From NCBI RefSeq assembly GCF_006874425.1, contig NZ_VIJZ01000011.1, positions 124,001 to 188,000 on the forward strand: a DNA stretch of 64,000 bases. The letters run 5' to 3'. Shown here one piece after another: positions 7,964-16,110 of this stretch. The notes beneath the pieces were generated by a model. It had not been told where the DNA came from, did no database searches, and saw nothing but the letters and a program-made list of their open reading frames with translations. Source of the stretch: Paenibacillus ottowii (lineage in GTDB: Bacteria; Bacillota; Bacilli; Paenibacillales; Paenibacillaceae). A program made the translations under genes and the position numbers. Numbering within the stretch: position 1 is the stretch's first letter; the number at the start of each line of letters is the position of its first letter.

Positions 7964-9184
7964 TTAAACCTTCAAAATTCTCTTTTTCAGTATACGATTC
8001 ACTTGTTCTGAACTGAGCAGCATAAAAAGAAGGAAAACAAGGACTGCAACCGGAAAAAAATGAATACTTACCTGAGATGCTATCAGCCCAACAATGGGAG
8101 GGAGCAATGTTGTTCCTGTATAAGCAACTGCCATCTGATAACCCATGAGTTTGGCGGAGTTTTCCTTACCGAAACGTGTTGGCGTTTCATGAAGAAGTCC
8201 AGGGTAAATGGGTGCAAGCCCTAATCCAATAAGGATAAAACCGGGTAATAAAAAGGCAACAGGCAACGGAAGCAGCAAAATGAGTCCGCCTGCAACAGCA
8301 GTAAGTTGGCCAATCCGGATTAAGATACGATTATTTATTTTTAAAGTTACAAACCCCGTAATCAGCCTGCCTACCGTGATTCCACCGTAATACAAAGATA
8401 CCCAACCAGCAGCAGTTTCAGCAAGGATGTTTCTAGCCCCTACCAAAAAGCTGGCTCCCCATAAGCCTACCGTGGCTTCTACCCCACAATAAAACAAAAA
8501 AGCAACGAGTGTGTTCTTAACTCCTTTCATTCGAATTAGATTTTGTTTGGGTGTGTTCTCAACTTGTGCGATATTGTGATCCATCTGTGAGTAGTCTGAT
8601 TGAGCTTCAGAAATAATCGAATCTTGTATCGCGTTTACACGTTTCCATAATGGCAGTGTAATAAGCAAAATAATAACAAGTCCCCACTGAATCATGGATA
8701 CGGCTGTATAGCCACTTCTCCATGAATTGTGGTTCGAAATGTAGAAAGACATAATGATTGGTCCCATCGTAGCTCCAACACCCCAAAAACAATGCAGCCA
8801 ACTCATATGATGTGCTTTATAATGAGTAGCCACATATTGATTGAGTGCTGCATCTACAGCTCCCCCGCCGAGGCCAAGGGGAATTGCTAAGAGTACGAGC
8901 CAGAACAATGAAGGTGCAAAAGAAAACCCGAGTAACGCTCCTGCAGTCAAAAAGCAGCTCATTAGAGTGATCTTGCCTGTACCTATTTTTTCAATGATAG
9001 TTCCACTGGCTAGACTTGATACAATGGTTCCGCCTGCCACGACCATGGAGACTATTCCGGCAGACCCAAAATCAGCCCCGAGTTCCGGCCACATCACAGG
9101 CCATGCTGCCCCAAACAGGGAATCCGGGATTCCCAAGCTAATAAACGCTAGATAAATAATAATCAGAAACCAGGTTGCCATCAT
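7964..9184 (-). CDS. MFS transporter, probable sugar permease
   Basis: A 406-aa twelve-helix transporter. The N-terminus reads AFISLGIPDSLFGAAWPVMW, resembling FHS/GlcP-like and other sugar-type MFS proteins. The motif-A loop is weak, and a hydrophilic central loop (about 190-220) divides the two halves. Start ATGATG follows GGAGGAG. It sits 33 bp after a ROK regulator and before two microproteins and a HAD phosphatase, so uptake of a sugar or sugar derivative is likely. Family membership is secure; the substrate is not. Confidence 0.82.
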   Translation of the reverse strand: MMATWFLIIIYLAFISLGIPDSLFGAAWPVMWPELGADFGSAGIVSMVVAGGTIVSSLASGTIIEKIGTGKITLMSCFLTAGALLGFSFAPSLFWLVLLAIPLGLGGGAVDAALNQYVATHYKAHHMSWLHCFWGVGATMGPIIMSFYISNHNSWRSGYTAVSMIQWGLVIILLITLPLWKRVNAIQDSIISEAQSDYSQMDHNIAQVENTPKQNLIRMKGVKNTLVAFLFYCGVEATVGLWGASFLVGARNILAETAAGWVSLYYGGITVGRLITGFVTLKINNRILIRIGQLTAVAGGLILLLPLPVAFLLPGFILIGLGLAPIYPGLLHETPTRFGKENSAKLMGYQMAVAYTGTTLLPPIVGLIASQVSIHFFPVAVLVFLLFMLLSSEQVNRILKKRILKV

Positions 9185-9217
9185 GTTTCTCCTCCTCTGC
9201 TCAAACGATAGATGTCG

Positions 9218-10219
9218 TTATTTAAAAACAATTATAGGACGCTCTAATTCTTTTAGGGTTAACTCTCTCAACCCTGTTTTAAAATCCTCATAAAATAAAT
9301 CGGAGAGAACAATGTCAGGATACAAAGGCATCTCATGCTTAGCTTTGTAGGTTTCCAAAAAACGAAAAAAAGAATCTTCTTCTATATTCTCTCTATAGAT
9401 CACAATTTGATCAGGATCAAATATAGATTGTAATGTTTGAATTATTTCACATATACTATTGAAAAAAACTTCTCTTCCCTTGTTTTCATCCCACACTACA
9501 GACGGTAGGAATTTGATTTCACCAGCCAATCCATGTTTGCCCTTTAAAACTCCATTGCGTAAATAAATCCCCATCCCTGGTGGAGAATTTTCAGGAAAAT
9601 AGATAGCTAGCACACATTGATCTTCATCTTTCTGTTCTCTGTAAACGTATCCACACACAGCCGCATTTACATCATTCTCCACCATAACGGGCAAACCAAA
9701 TTTGCTCTGCACATCCTCTGCCAACCGGATTCCATTCAACCTTTCATGACTGCTGACTGTAATCTCTCCATCAACCGATTGTCCCGGGATTCCAATACCA
9801 ATAACCTTAATAGAAGGATAAAGCGAAATGATGCCTTGAATCGTGGAATAAAATTGTGCATCATCAAAAATTTGAAAGGGATGTTCTTCTTTCATGAGAG
9901 CGTCCTCGTTTAAATTAACGACCGTGGTCGATACTACATCCATTCCTTGTTTTTCATTAATATGTATAATCAGTGCCAGACTATACTCATAATTAAAACG
10001 ATAGGTTAATGCATGTCTACCACCGTTGGAAGGGACAATCTCATCTTCAAAAATCTCTCCATTATTAAGCAATTCCTGCATAAGCGTATTGATAGTAACC
10101 ACACTTAAATCAGTCAAGGCAGCTAGTTGAGGTTTTGTGGCCTTGCCGATCTGCTTTAATACTTTCCGAACCAGATTCAGATTTATTTCTTTAATTAAAT
10201 TTGTGTTTGCTTTTCCCAT
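9218..10219 (-). CDS. ROK-family transcriptional regulator
   Basis: A 333-aa XylR/NagC-type regulator. A winged helix-turn-helix at about 12-70 (KATKPQLAALTDLSVVTINTLMQEL) precedes a ROK sugar-binding domain with GIGIPGQ, VENDVNAAVCGY and GKHGLAGEIKFLP. The zinc motif CxCGxxGC usual after GEI is absent, replaced by an acidic segment. The C-terminal third looks shortened or divergent. AAGGAG precedes the ATG. It heads the operon and sits next to a large inverted repeat, so autoregulation is likely. Confidence 0.85.
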   Translation of the reverse strand: MGKANTNLIKEINLNLVRKVLKQIGKATKPQLAALTDLSVVTINTLMQELLNNGEIFEDEIVPSNGGRHALTYRFNYEYSLALIIHINEKQGMDVVSTTVVNLNEDALMKEEHPFQIFDDAQFYSTIQGIISLYPSIKVIGIGIPGQSVDGEITVSSHERLNGIRLAEDVQSKFGLPVMVENDVNAAVCGYVYREQKDEDQCVLAIYFPENSPPGMGIYLRNGVLKGKHGLAGEIKFLPSVVWDENKGREVFFNSICEIIQTLQSIFDPDQIVIYRENIEEDSFFRFLETYKAKHEMPLYPDIVLSDLFYEDFKTGLRELTLKELERPIIVFK

Positions 10220-10235
10220 ACTGTGCTCCTTCTTT

Positions 10236-10296
10236 TACAAAATTAGTGGGACTACTTTATAAAGATACTTTACGAAGTGGTCCCACTAATTTTGTA
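10236..10296 (-). promoter_or_regulatory. Wide inverted-repeat operator of the ROK operon
   Basis: Perfect 17-bp arms (10236-10252 and 10280-10296, core ATTAGTGGGAC and its complement) separated by 27 bp. The minus-strand loop contains TATAAAG as a possible -10, so the arms flank the promoter. Centre-to-centre spacing is 44 bp, about four helical turns. Two ROK dimers on one DNA face, or an RNA stem in the leader, are both possible. Confidence 0.65.
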
Positions 10297-10453
10297 GCAA
10301 AATATTACCTTTGTCAAGACCAGAGTATGCTGGGCATTAAATAAACAAAGCTGTAAAAATCAAGACAAAGCTTATGCTAAAGATTACAAATTCATAATAT
10401 TAAGAATGTAATATCATGGATTTAATTTACAAGTCAGATTCAATTTTTTTAGT

Positions 10454-10481
10454 TGGTTACGTAACAATAATTATGTAAACT
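10454..10481 (+). repeat. dif-like Xer recombination site C
   Basis: TGGTTACGTAA, centre CAATAA, right arm TTATGTAAACT, same orientation as A and B. It lies 40 bp after the recombinase stop codon and forms the border between the recombinase module and the ROK operon. Confidence 0.75.
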
Positions 10482-10520
10482 AAATCCAAATAAACTATAC
10501 AATATAATCATGGAATATAC

Positions 10521-11477
10521 TTACAATCCCGTTATAGGTATCTGAATATCCAGTTTATCCATTGCTTTTTCTTTTTCCCGATCAGTGACATGTGTATATA
10601 CCGTGGTGGTCTGAATGGATGAATGCCCCAGCAGCTCCTGTACTGTACGCAGATCTGCTCCCTTGCGCAATAGCATCGTGGCAAATGTATGTCTTAGCTT
10701 ATGACTGGAATAAGCCTCCCGACGCTCTATGCCCTTATCTTGCTGGAATCGTTCGAACGTTTCTGTAGCAATCTGTTGGATAGAGCGCACGGCCAGACGG
10801 CGACCCTTTTGGGATACGAACATCGCGTCCTCTTTACTTCTCCACGGCGTCAATCTTTCCTCCAATGCATGCTCTACAAAATCACAAACGGCCGCCGGTA
10901 CTGGCAGGGTACGCCACTTACGCCCTTTACCAAACACATCTAATGTGCGTCTTTCTCGGCTGTAATCTGAGACATTCAACGAATGAACCTCCCCCACCCG
11001 CAATCCCATGTAGACCATGAGCAGAAAGATAGCCATATTACGATTTGCATATTTTCCTTCGACCGCAAGCAAAAACGGCTGAATATCCTTTTCATCGAGA
11101 TAGACTGGCATACGGTTCTTTTCAGTTTTGGCTTTTTTGATCCCCGCTGCCGGATTTGCGCTGCATAATTCAAATTCCTGTAGTGCTCTAAAAAAACTGT
11201 TCACCGCTGCATGCTTCCGGTTCCGTGTACTATCTCCGGCGCCCCCCTCCCGCGCTTTGGACAAATACGACATCACATGAATCTTTTTCACCTGGTCAAG
11301 TGGTTTATCTCGCAACGTACGTAAAAACTGTTTTACATCCCCCATGTAATTTTTTTGCGTATGTATCGTATACCCCGCATCCTTCATCCAAATCAAAAAA
11401 GCTTCCAGTTCTTCAGCATACACTTCATCAATTTCTTCTATCGTATCTAGCTCTATTCGTTGCATATCTTTCTTCAT
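10521..11477 (-). CDS. XerC/XerD-like tyrosine recombinase
   Basis: A 318-aa site-specific recombinase. An N-terminal SAM-like core-binding domain (about 20-105) precedes a catalytic domain with all expected residues: Arg in GLRVGE, Lys in GKGRKWR, His-x-x-Arg in HKLRHTFAT, His in LLGHSS and nucleophile Tyr in TTTVYTHV. I chose the ATG at 11477 because GGAGGT stands seven bases upstream; an in-frame ATG at 11492 lacks a ribosome site. The gene is alone between dif-like sites C and D. It is a candidate for acting on them, though host XerC/D are equally possible. Confidence 0.9.
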   Translation of the reverse strand: MKKDMQRIELDTIEEIDEVYAEELEAFLIWMKDAGYTIHTQKNYMGDVKQFLRTLRDKPLDQVKKIHVMSYLSKAREGGAGDSTRNRKHAAVNSFFRALQEFELCSANPAAGIKKAKTEKNRMPVYLDEKDIQPFLLAVEGKYANRNMAIFLLMVYMGLRVGEVHSLNVSDYSRERRTLDVFGKGRKWRTLPVPAAVCDFVEHALEERLTPWRSKEDAMFVSQKGRRLAVRSIQQIATETFERFQQDKGIERREAYSSHKLRHTFATMLLRKGADLRTVQELLGHSSIQTTTVYTHVTDREKEKAMDKLDIQIPITGL

Positions 11478-11566
11478 TCCGCTTACCTCCATTTCCGTTC
11501 AAATTTCGAAATATGCTGTAAAATTATCAATTTCGTCTGATTTTTATCGACAATCCAATCGACATC

Positions 11567-11743
11567 TTATGCAGGAGAGCATCTAAAAGTCGTTTTAAAC
11601 CTTAACTGCGTATAATTTATATTATACGCAGTTTTTTGAGCTCTTTTTAAGTATAAATAAAGCTCTCCCCTCTTGTCCAGCCTGGTATTCACTCTAAATA
11701 GCAAGCAACCTTGAATCTCTAGCATCTGCTTGATCTCCAACAT
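11567..11743 (-). other. Doubtful 58-codon ORF upstream of the recombinase
   Basis: Open frame from an ATG at 11743, beginning MLEIKQMLEIQGCLLFRV. The same frame stays open upstream (PVVEEIQKNC) to a stop near 11800 without a usual start codon or ribosome site. Composition looks protein-like but it runs through the hairpin at 11605-11632. It may be a gene remnant or chance. Confidence 0.2.
11605..11637 (+). terminator. Plus-strand terminator with no plus-strand gene
   Basis: Perfect 12-bp stem ACTGCGTATAAT (11605-11616) with 11621-11632, four-base loop, then a T run on the plus strand. The nearest gene is the minus-strand recombinase starting 128 bp to the left. A short plus-strand RNA from the recombinase promoter region is possible. 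Nothing else was recognised between 11640 and 11907. Confidence 0.55.
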
Positions 11744-11907
11744 GCAGTTTTTTTGAATCTCCTCAACGACCGGCGTATACTTATTCTTTTTTTGCTCATC
11801 CGGTTATATTACAGCACGAACTGACCTGCCTGATGGTAAATTCCTGCTAGACGCCTGTATGCCTTATCATTTAAACTATAAAAAATTAATTTTCAAAAGA
11901 ATGAACA

Positions 11908-11935
11908 TAATTACATAATATTTATTATGTAAACC
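11908..11935 (+). repeat. dif-like Xer recombination site D
   Basis: TAATTACATAA, centre TATTTA, right arm TTATGTAAACC. It ends only five bases before the GGAGG of the next gene, so promoter or leader sequence of that gene overlaps the site. Its 20-bp core (11911-11930) is identical to that of site E at 46171-46190. Confidence 0.75.
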
Positions 11936-11954
11936 AAGATTGGAGGATGATTGT

Positions 11955-12710
11955 ATGATCAACAAATTGTATTGGTTACCGGTCGGTCAGCTTGATATTG
12001 ATCGCTCCTCACTCAACCATCATGCACAGCCTGGTGAACTGGTGCGCCTGCAAATCTGGTCGTATTTGTTGGAGACGGATCATGGTCCGATTCTCATTGA
12101 TACTGGCATGCCGGATTCGTTTATTGATAATCCGAATTATTTTAAAGGTACACCGTTTGAAGGGCGCTTCATCCCCCATATGACAGCAGATGATAGGATC
12201 GTAGCAGTACTGGATCGGATCGGCTATCAACCGGAGGATATCTATGCCATCGTAATCTCCCATATGCATATGGATCATGCTGGAGGCAATCCGCATTTTC
12301 CGAATACACCAATATATGTACAGCAGACCGAAGCAGATGCTGCGATTGGTAATCTCGCGTATGCGCCACCGGAATGCGTACAGACAGACTTAAATTACCG
12401 ACTGCTCCAAGGGGATCATGAACTGGTGCCAGGCTTGCAACTGCTCTATACTCCAGGTCATTCGCCGGGTCATCAATCCGCACTGGTCACAACAAAGGAA
12501 TCGGGTCCGGTCATGCTGACGATTGATGTTGCCTACACACAGGAGAATTACACAAACGACGTACCGTTTGACGGCTTTAACCGTGAACAGGCACGCAAGT
12601 CAATCGCCCGCATTCAGCAGATTGTGCAGGAGATCAAGCCGAATTTTCTGTTCTTCGGGCATGATCCTGAGCAAGTAGCCGTTCGCCCAGTATATCCGCA
12701 ATACAAATAA
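11955..12710 (+). CDS. MBL-fold lactonase, AHL-lactonase-like
   Basis: A 251-aa metallo-beta-lactamase-fold hydrolase. The metal motif HMHMDHAGG (HxHxDH) is at about 104-112. A further metal His lies in TPGHSPGH, an Asp in LTIDVAY and a terminal His in FFGHDPEQ. The opening YWLPVGQLDIDRSSL and the spacing match AiiA/AttM-type N-acyl-homoserine lactonases and related quorum-quenching enzymes. Other lactones or esters are possible substrates. The ATG at 11955 is used with GGAGG; a TTG at 11940 is unlikely. It is monocistronic. Confidence 0.82.
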   Translation: MINKLYWLPVGQLDIDRSSLNHHAQPGELVRLQIWSYLLETDHGPILIDTGMPDSFIDNPNYFKGTPFEGRFIPHMTADDRIVAVLDRIGYQPEDIYAIVISHMHMDHAGGNPHFPNTPIYVQQTEADAAIGNLAYAPPECVQTDLNYRLLQGDHELVPGLQLLYTPGHSPGHQSALVTTKESGPVMLTIDVAYTQENYTNDVPFDGFNREQARKSIARIQQIVQEIKPNFLFFGHDPEQVAVRPVYPQYK

Positions 12711-13018
12711 TGATGGTAAAAGCAACTCTTCCTCATTGTCCAAGCTGTCCAACTAATAAGTGATTCCATATACATGAAGCTAATTGTTCCTAATCTCCTG
12801 TTATCGCCAGCATAAGGAAGTATATCTAAGAACTCATGGGGTGAGTAGCTGTCGACACGGTATGGATGATGAGGATAAGTATTTTGCTATCTCATTCCGT
12901 TTTCCCTTGATCATCCAGCACGCTATACTTAAATAAGTCGAAAGGCAACCTTATTTTCAGTCTATGCTTATTTCTAAAATGTAGATTTATTCATGACAAA
13001 GGGAGTGTTCATTTATTT
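12711..13018. other. Intergenic region, nothing recognised
   Basis: About 300 bp between the lactonase-like gene and a small ORF. I see no riboswitch, tRNA or strong terminator. A weak AATAAG/CTTATT hairpin lies near 12930-12955. Confidence 0.5.
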
Positions 13019-13186
13019 ATGAGTACCGAAATGCTGGAACGTCGAAGTGAAATTTTAAAACGAAACATCCATCAACTGCTGGTTCAGGAAAATCAACACG
13101 GCGTAACACGGCAGGAAAATTACACGTTGCATAAAATGATCAGAGAGCTGCATCAAACCTCTCATGCCTTGAATGCTTCCCGTTAA
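13019..13186 (+). CDS. 55-aa protein of unknown function
   Basis: A small hydrophilic protein opening MSTEMLERRSEILKRNIHQL, mostly predicted helix, rich in His and Gln. AAAGGGAGT lies about 13 bases before the ATG, a long but workable gap. Size and helical character resemble Spo0E-like phosphatases, but the SxxxD signature is missing, so I do not assign that function. It is followed at once by a strong shared terminator. Confidence 0.5.
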   Translation: MSTEMLERRSEILKRNIHQLLVQENQHGVTRQENYTLHKMIRELHQTSHALNASR

Positions 13187-13211
13187 GATGAAAGGCTGCT
13201 ACATCAAATAA

Positions 13212-13260
13212 AAAAATAACCTTCAGCCCCACTGCCTCAGTGGTGTAGAAGGTTATTTTT
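13212..13260. terminator. Bidirectional terminator
   Basis: 13-bp outer stem AAAAATAACCTTC with its complement, inner CCACTG/CAGTGG stem, A run left and T run right. It serves the 55-aa ORF and the iron-permease operon. Confidence 0.85.
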
Positions 13261-13264
13261 TATG

Positions 13265-14311
13265 TTATCCCTTGGAGCGACTCAGCAAATATAAGAAGTA
13301 TGGCGCACCTATGATGGCTACAATCAAGCCCGTCGGAATTTCTTTCTGTAAAGGTAAGGATCGTGTGATCGTATCTGCAACGAGCACCAAGAGTGCTCCG
13401 ACTAAAGCACAGGTTATCAGCAGCATTTTATGCTTTGGCCCTACCAGCTTTCTTGCCAAATGCGGAGCCACCAATCCTACAAAACCGATTCCGCCACTAA
13501 CCGACACACTTGAACTGGCCAGTCCAACCGCAGCAGCCAGGAGGAGAATACGTTCCTTTTCGATAGGTGTACCTAACCCGGATGCCGTCTGATCCCCTAG
13601 ATTAAGTACATTCATCACATTCGCTTTATAGTATGCAAAAGGAAGCAATACAAGCAGCCAAGGCAGCAGAGCCATGACGAATTTCCAGTTAGAACCCCAT
13701 ATGCTTCCTGCTAACCAATTGGCTACAAATGTGTAGCTCTCAGGTGTCAATTTGAGAGTCATCATGATCATGGCAGCACTAATGCCCGCCGCTACCCCAA
13801 TTCCGCTCAGCAATAGCCTTGTCGGAGAAATGCCTTCGCCTTTCTTATAAGAAAGAGCATAGATCAAAATAGCAGCCGCTCCCGATCCGATGAGTGCAAG
13901 AGCGGGAAGTAAAAATAATGAATTCATAGTTTGCATCGATGGGAAAAGCAATACAAACAGCATAACCATCAGCCCGGCGCCTGCATTAATCCCCAGAATA
14001 CCAGGATCCGCCAGACTGTTGCGTGATACTCCCTGCATAATGCAACCGGAAACAGCCAAGCCTGCACCGATCAGAATGGAAATAACCATTCGCGGCAACC
14101 GGAATTCAAAGAGAATTAAATCCTGCTGTGGAGTCCCTTGTCCGAACAAGGTTTTAAAAAGCTCCATTGGCGATAGCCGGATCGTTCCCGTATTCGCGCT
14201 TACAGTGAATGCAGCAATGAGCAATACAAGCAAAATGATAACAACGATCCAATCATGGATTTTTTTACGGTGACTTGCGTTGGCAATAGCCCCATTTGCA
14301 ACGTTACTCAT
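13265..14311 (-). CDS. FecCD-family iron-siderophore permease
   Basis: A 348-aa membrane protein of an Fe(III)-siderophore importer, second permease of a pair. It shows the BtuC/FecCD pattern: helix-rich, with RLPRMVISILIGAGLAVSGC near the start, RNSLADPGILGINAGA, and the conserved GxIGFVGLVAPH loop that contacts the ATPase. I start it at ATG 14311 behind AAGGAGG; an upstream in-frame ATG at 14365 lies inside the preceding gene. One base separates it from the upstream permease stop. No import ATPase gene is nearby. Confidence 0.9.
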   Translation of the reverse strand: MSNVANGAIANASHRKKIHDWIVVIILLVLLIAAFTVSANTGTIRLSPMELFKTLFGQGTPQQDLILFEFRLPRMVISILIGAGLAVSGCIMQGVSRNSLADPGILGINAGAGLMVMLFVLLFPSMQTMNSLFLLPALALIGSGAAAILIYALSYKKGEGISPTRLLLSGIGVAAGISAAMIMMTLKLTPESYTFVANWLAGSIWGSNWKFVMALLPWLLVLLPFAYYKANVMNVLNLGDQTASGLGTPIEKERILLLAAAVGLASSSVSVSGGIGFVGLVAPHLARKLVGPKHKMLLITCALVGALLVLVADTITRSLPLQKEIPTGLIVAIIGAPYFLYLLSRSKG

Positions 14312-14312
14312 C

Positions 14313-15377
14313 TTACAGTGCCCTCCTTTCTTTGCGTGCCAGATAAAGGAAGAATGGAACACCAATTAAGGCAATAAGTACGCCCACTGGTGTTTCCTCA
14401 GGTGCGTTAATCATACGGGCCGCCAGATCGGCAAACACGATAAGTAAGGCTCCCATAATAGCCGAACAAGGAATAATCCAGCGATAATCCACCCCAACCA
14501 ATTTGCGCGTGATATGGGGGATAATCAACCCTACGAAACCTATAGAACCCACCAACGATACTGCGGCGCCTGCAAGAATCAATACGAGAATCATCCCTGC
14601 AACCTTAACCAGCCCAGTTCGCTGACCAAGACTCAATGCAATTTCATCGCCTAGACTAAGCAACGTAATAGAGCGTGATAGCATGAGAGCACCGATAAAA
14701 GCTGCCACAACCCACGGAACGACAATGCCTAGCTGAACCCACTTGGTCCCACTAAGTCCTCCAGCGTACCAAAAGGCCAAATCCTGTCCCACATTAAAGT
14801 ATAAACTGATCGTATCTCCTAAGGCAGACAGCAACGCCGTGACAGCTGCACCTGCCAACACAAGACGAACTGGCGTAATACCTGATTTGGATATAGCGCT
14901 TGTACCGTAAACCATCCCAACCGCCAACGCTGCACCCACAAAAGAATACAACATTAATTTCAAAAAGGAAGTACCCGGAAAAAGAGCAAAGCAAATGGCC
15001 ATCGCCAAGCTGGCACCTGAATTTAACCCAAGCAAGCCAGAGTCCGCAAGCGGATTGCGGGTCATCCCCTGCATAATGGCTCCTGCTACGGCAAAACAAA
15101 CTCCGATTAACACACCACCCAGAATACGAGGTAGACGAATTTCCCATATAATTTGATGGCTTTGCAGCTCAGGATTAAAATGAAAGACGGCGTTCCAGAC
15201 CTCTTCCAGTCTGATGGGGGCTGCACCAAATGATAAGGACAGAGCAATGCCGAATGCTAACAGTGCTAATCCGGCTGTCAGGATAAGCGAAGCCGCCCAC
15301 GGCCGCGAGTGGAATGGAGCCCGGGGCTGGTTTTGATTACTTTGAGCAGGACTATCCGAAGATTCTGATAATTTCAT
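14313..15377 (-). CDS. FecCD-family iron-siderophore permease
   Basis: A 354-aa partner of the downstream permease. It has a cytosolic N-terminus of about 30 polar residues, then RLPRILGGVLIGVCFAVAGA, RNPLADSGLLGLNSGA and the GSIGFVGLIIPH coupling loop. The two genes are almost contiguous and should be cotranscribed from the Fur-box promoter at about 15432-15482. They likely work with the binding lipoprotein at 17859-18866 and an ATPase encoded elsewhere. The pseudogene between them and that lipoprotein suggests the locus was rearranged. Confidence 0.9.
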   Translation of the reverse strand: MKLSESSDSPAQSNQNQPRAPFHSRPWAASLILTAGLALLAFGIALSLSFGAAPIRLEEVWNAVFHFNPELQSHQIIWEIRLPRILGGVLIGVCFAVAGAIMQGMTRNPLADSGLLGLNSGASLAMAICFALFPGTSFLKLMLYSFVGAALAVGMVYGTSAISKSGITPVRLVLAGAAVTALLSALGDTISLYFNVGQDLAFWYAGGLSGTKWVQLGIVVPWVVAAFIGALMLSRSITLLSLGDEIALSLGQRTGLVKVAGMILVLILAGAAVSLVGSIGFVGLIIPHITRKLVGVDYRWIIPCSAIMGALLIVFADLAARMINAPEETPVGVLIALIGVPFFLYLARKERRAL

Positions 15378-15431
15378 AACTGTGGTTCACCCTTACTGTT
15401 GAATAGTATGTAGACTATCACGAAAACCTGT

Positions 15432-15482
15432 AGTGAAGATGATGCTTGATAATGAGAATTATTATCAAGCATCATCTTCACT
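15432..15482 (-). promoter_or_regulatory. Fur box inside a 51-bp perfect palindrome
   Basis: The core TGATAATGAGAATTATTATC (from 15448) closely matches the Fur consensus GATAATGATAATCATTATC. It is embedded in a longer perfect palindrome: 22-bp arms 15432-15453 and 15461-15482 around a 7-bp centre. It lies 55 bp upstream of the permease start, so iron repression is expected. Confidence 0.8.
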
Positions 15483-15552
15483 ATTGTAAATTAATGCGGC
15501 AACGGCTTCAATAACAAAATTCCGACGATTCTCTAATTGCTCTGCTATGTTG

Positions 15553-15590
15553 TAAAAAATAAAGCCCTTCGGCATAACTACCAAAGGGCT
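15553..15590 (-). terminator. Terminator after the binding-protein remnant
   Basis: AGCCCTT/AAGGGCT stem, followed on the minus strand by a T-rich tract. It isolates the remnant from the permease promoter. Confidence 0.65.
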
Positions 15591-15614
15591 GCCAACATAC
15601 TGAAGCAGTTACTT

Positions 15615-16106
15615 CTATGAGACATTCTCTTTATCCGCTGGACGATCATATCTGCTCAAATCCTTGTTAACCGTCAGGAAAGTGTAAGAGACAGCATATT
15701 GATTAATAACTTCCGAAGCTTCCATCACCGTGAAAGTATCTCCAGGTTGAACAATCCCCTTTAATTTGTCACGTGCAGCTTGCAATCGCTGATATTATTG
15801 GGCAAGCCACGTTTTGGCTTCCTGCTCTTTTCCCAGCAGCTCACCAAATGCTGTCAGTTCCTCATGCACATTCTTGTACGTTCCATAAGGAATAACTAGG
15901 GTTGGAGCAATTTTACTGTATTTCTCATAATCCGAAGCATCTTTGGAAGCAATCAGAATCATATCCGGCTGTAAAGCCAATACTTTTCCAATGGATACAC
16001 TACCACGATTTCCCATACTTTCAATACCCTGTACAAAACCCTTCGAGAACGGATTATCCAGATAGTATTTCACACTTCCCACGGGTTTAATTCCTAGTGC
16101 TAGTCG
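15615..16106 (-). pseudogene. Iron-siderophore binding-protein remnant
   Basis: The frame reads like an FhuD/FepB-type protein: LALGIKPVG, VSIGKVLALQPDMILIAS, KIAPTLVIPYGTY, FGELLGKEQEAKTWLAQ. A TAA stop at 15795-15797 interrupts it, and the same frame continues with YQRLQAARDKLKGI and GDTFTVME to a stop at 15615. The first ~90 residues, including signal peptide and lipobox, are missing; the homology begins right at the end of the ABC exporter gene. The C-terminal part after GDTFTVMEA no longer resembles the family. An N-terminal deletion plus nonsense mutation is the simplest reading. Confidence 0.75.
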
Positions 16107-16110
16107 TCGC

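Noticed and set aside
11911-11930. TTACATAATA-type palindrome as a PerR, Fur, GlnR or Rex box
   Set aside because: It fits none of those consensus sequences, and sites lie between convergent genes as well as at promoters, unlike operators; the dif reading explains arms and centre better.
13019-13186. Spo0E-like phosphatase assignment for the 55-aa ORF
   Set aside because: The size fits, but the SxxxD motif required for that family is absent.
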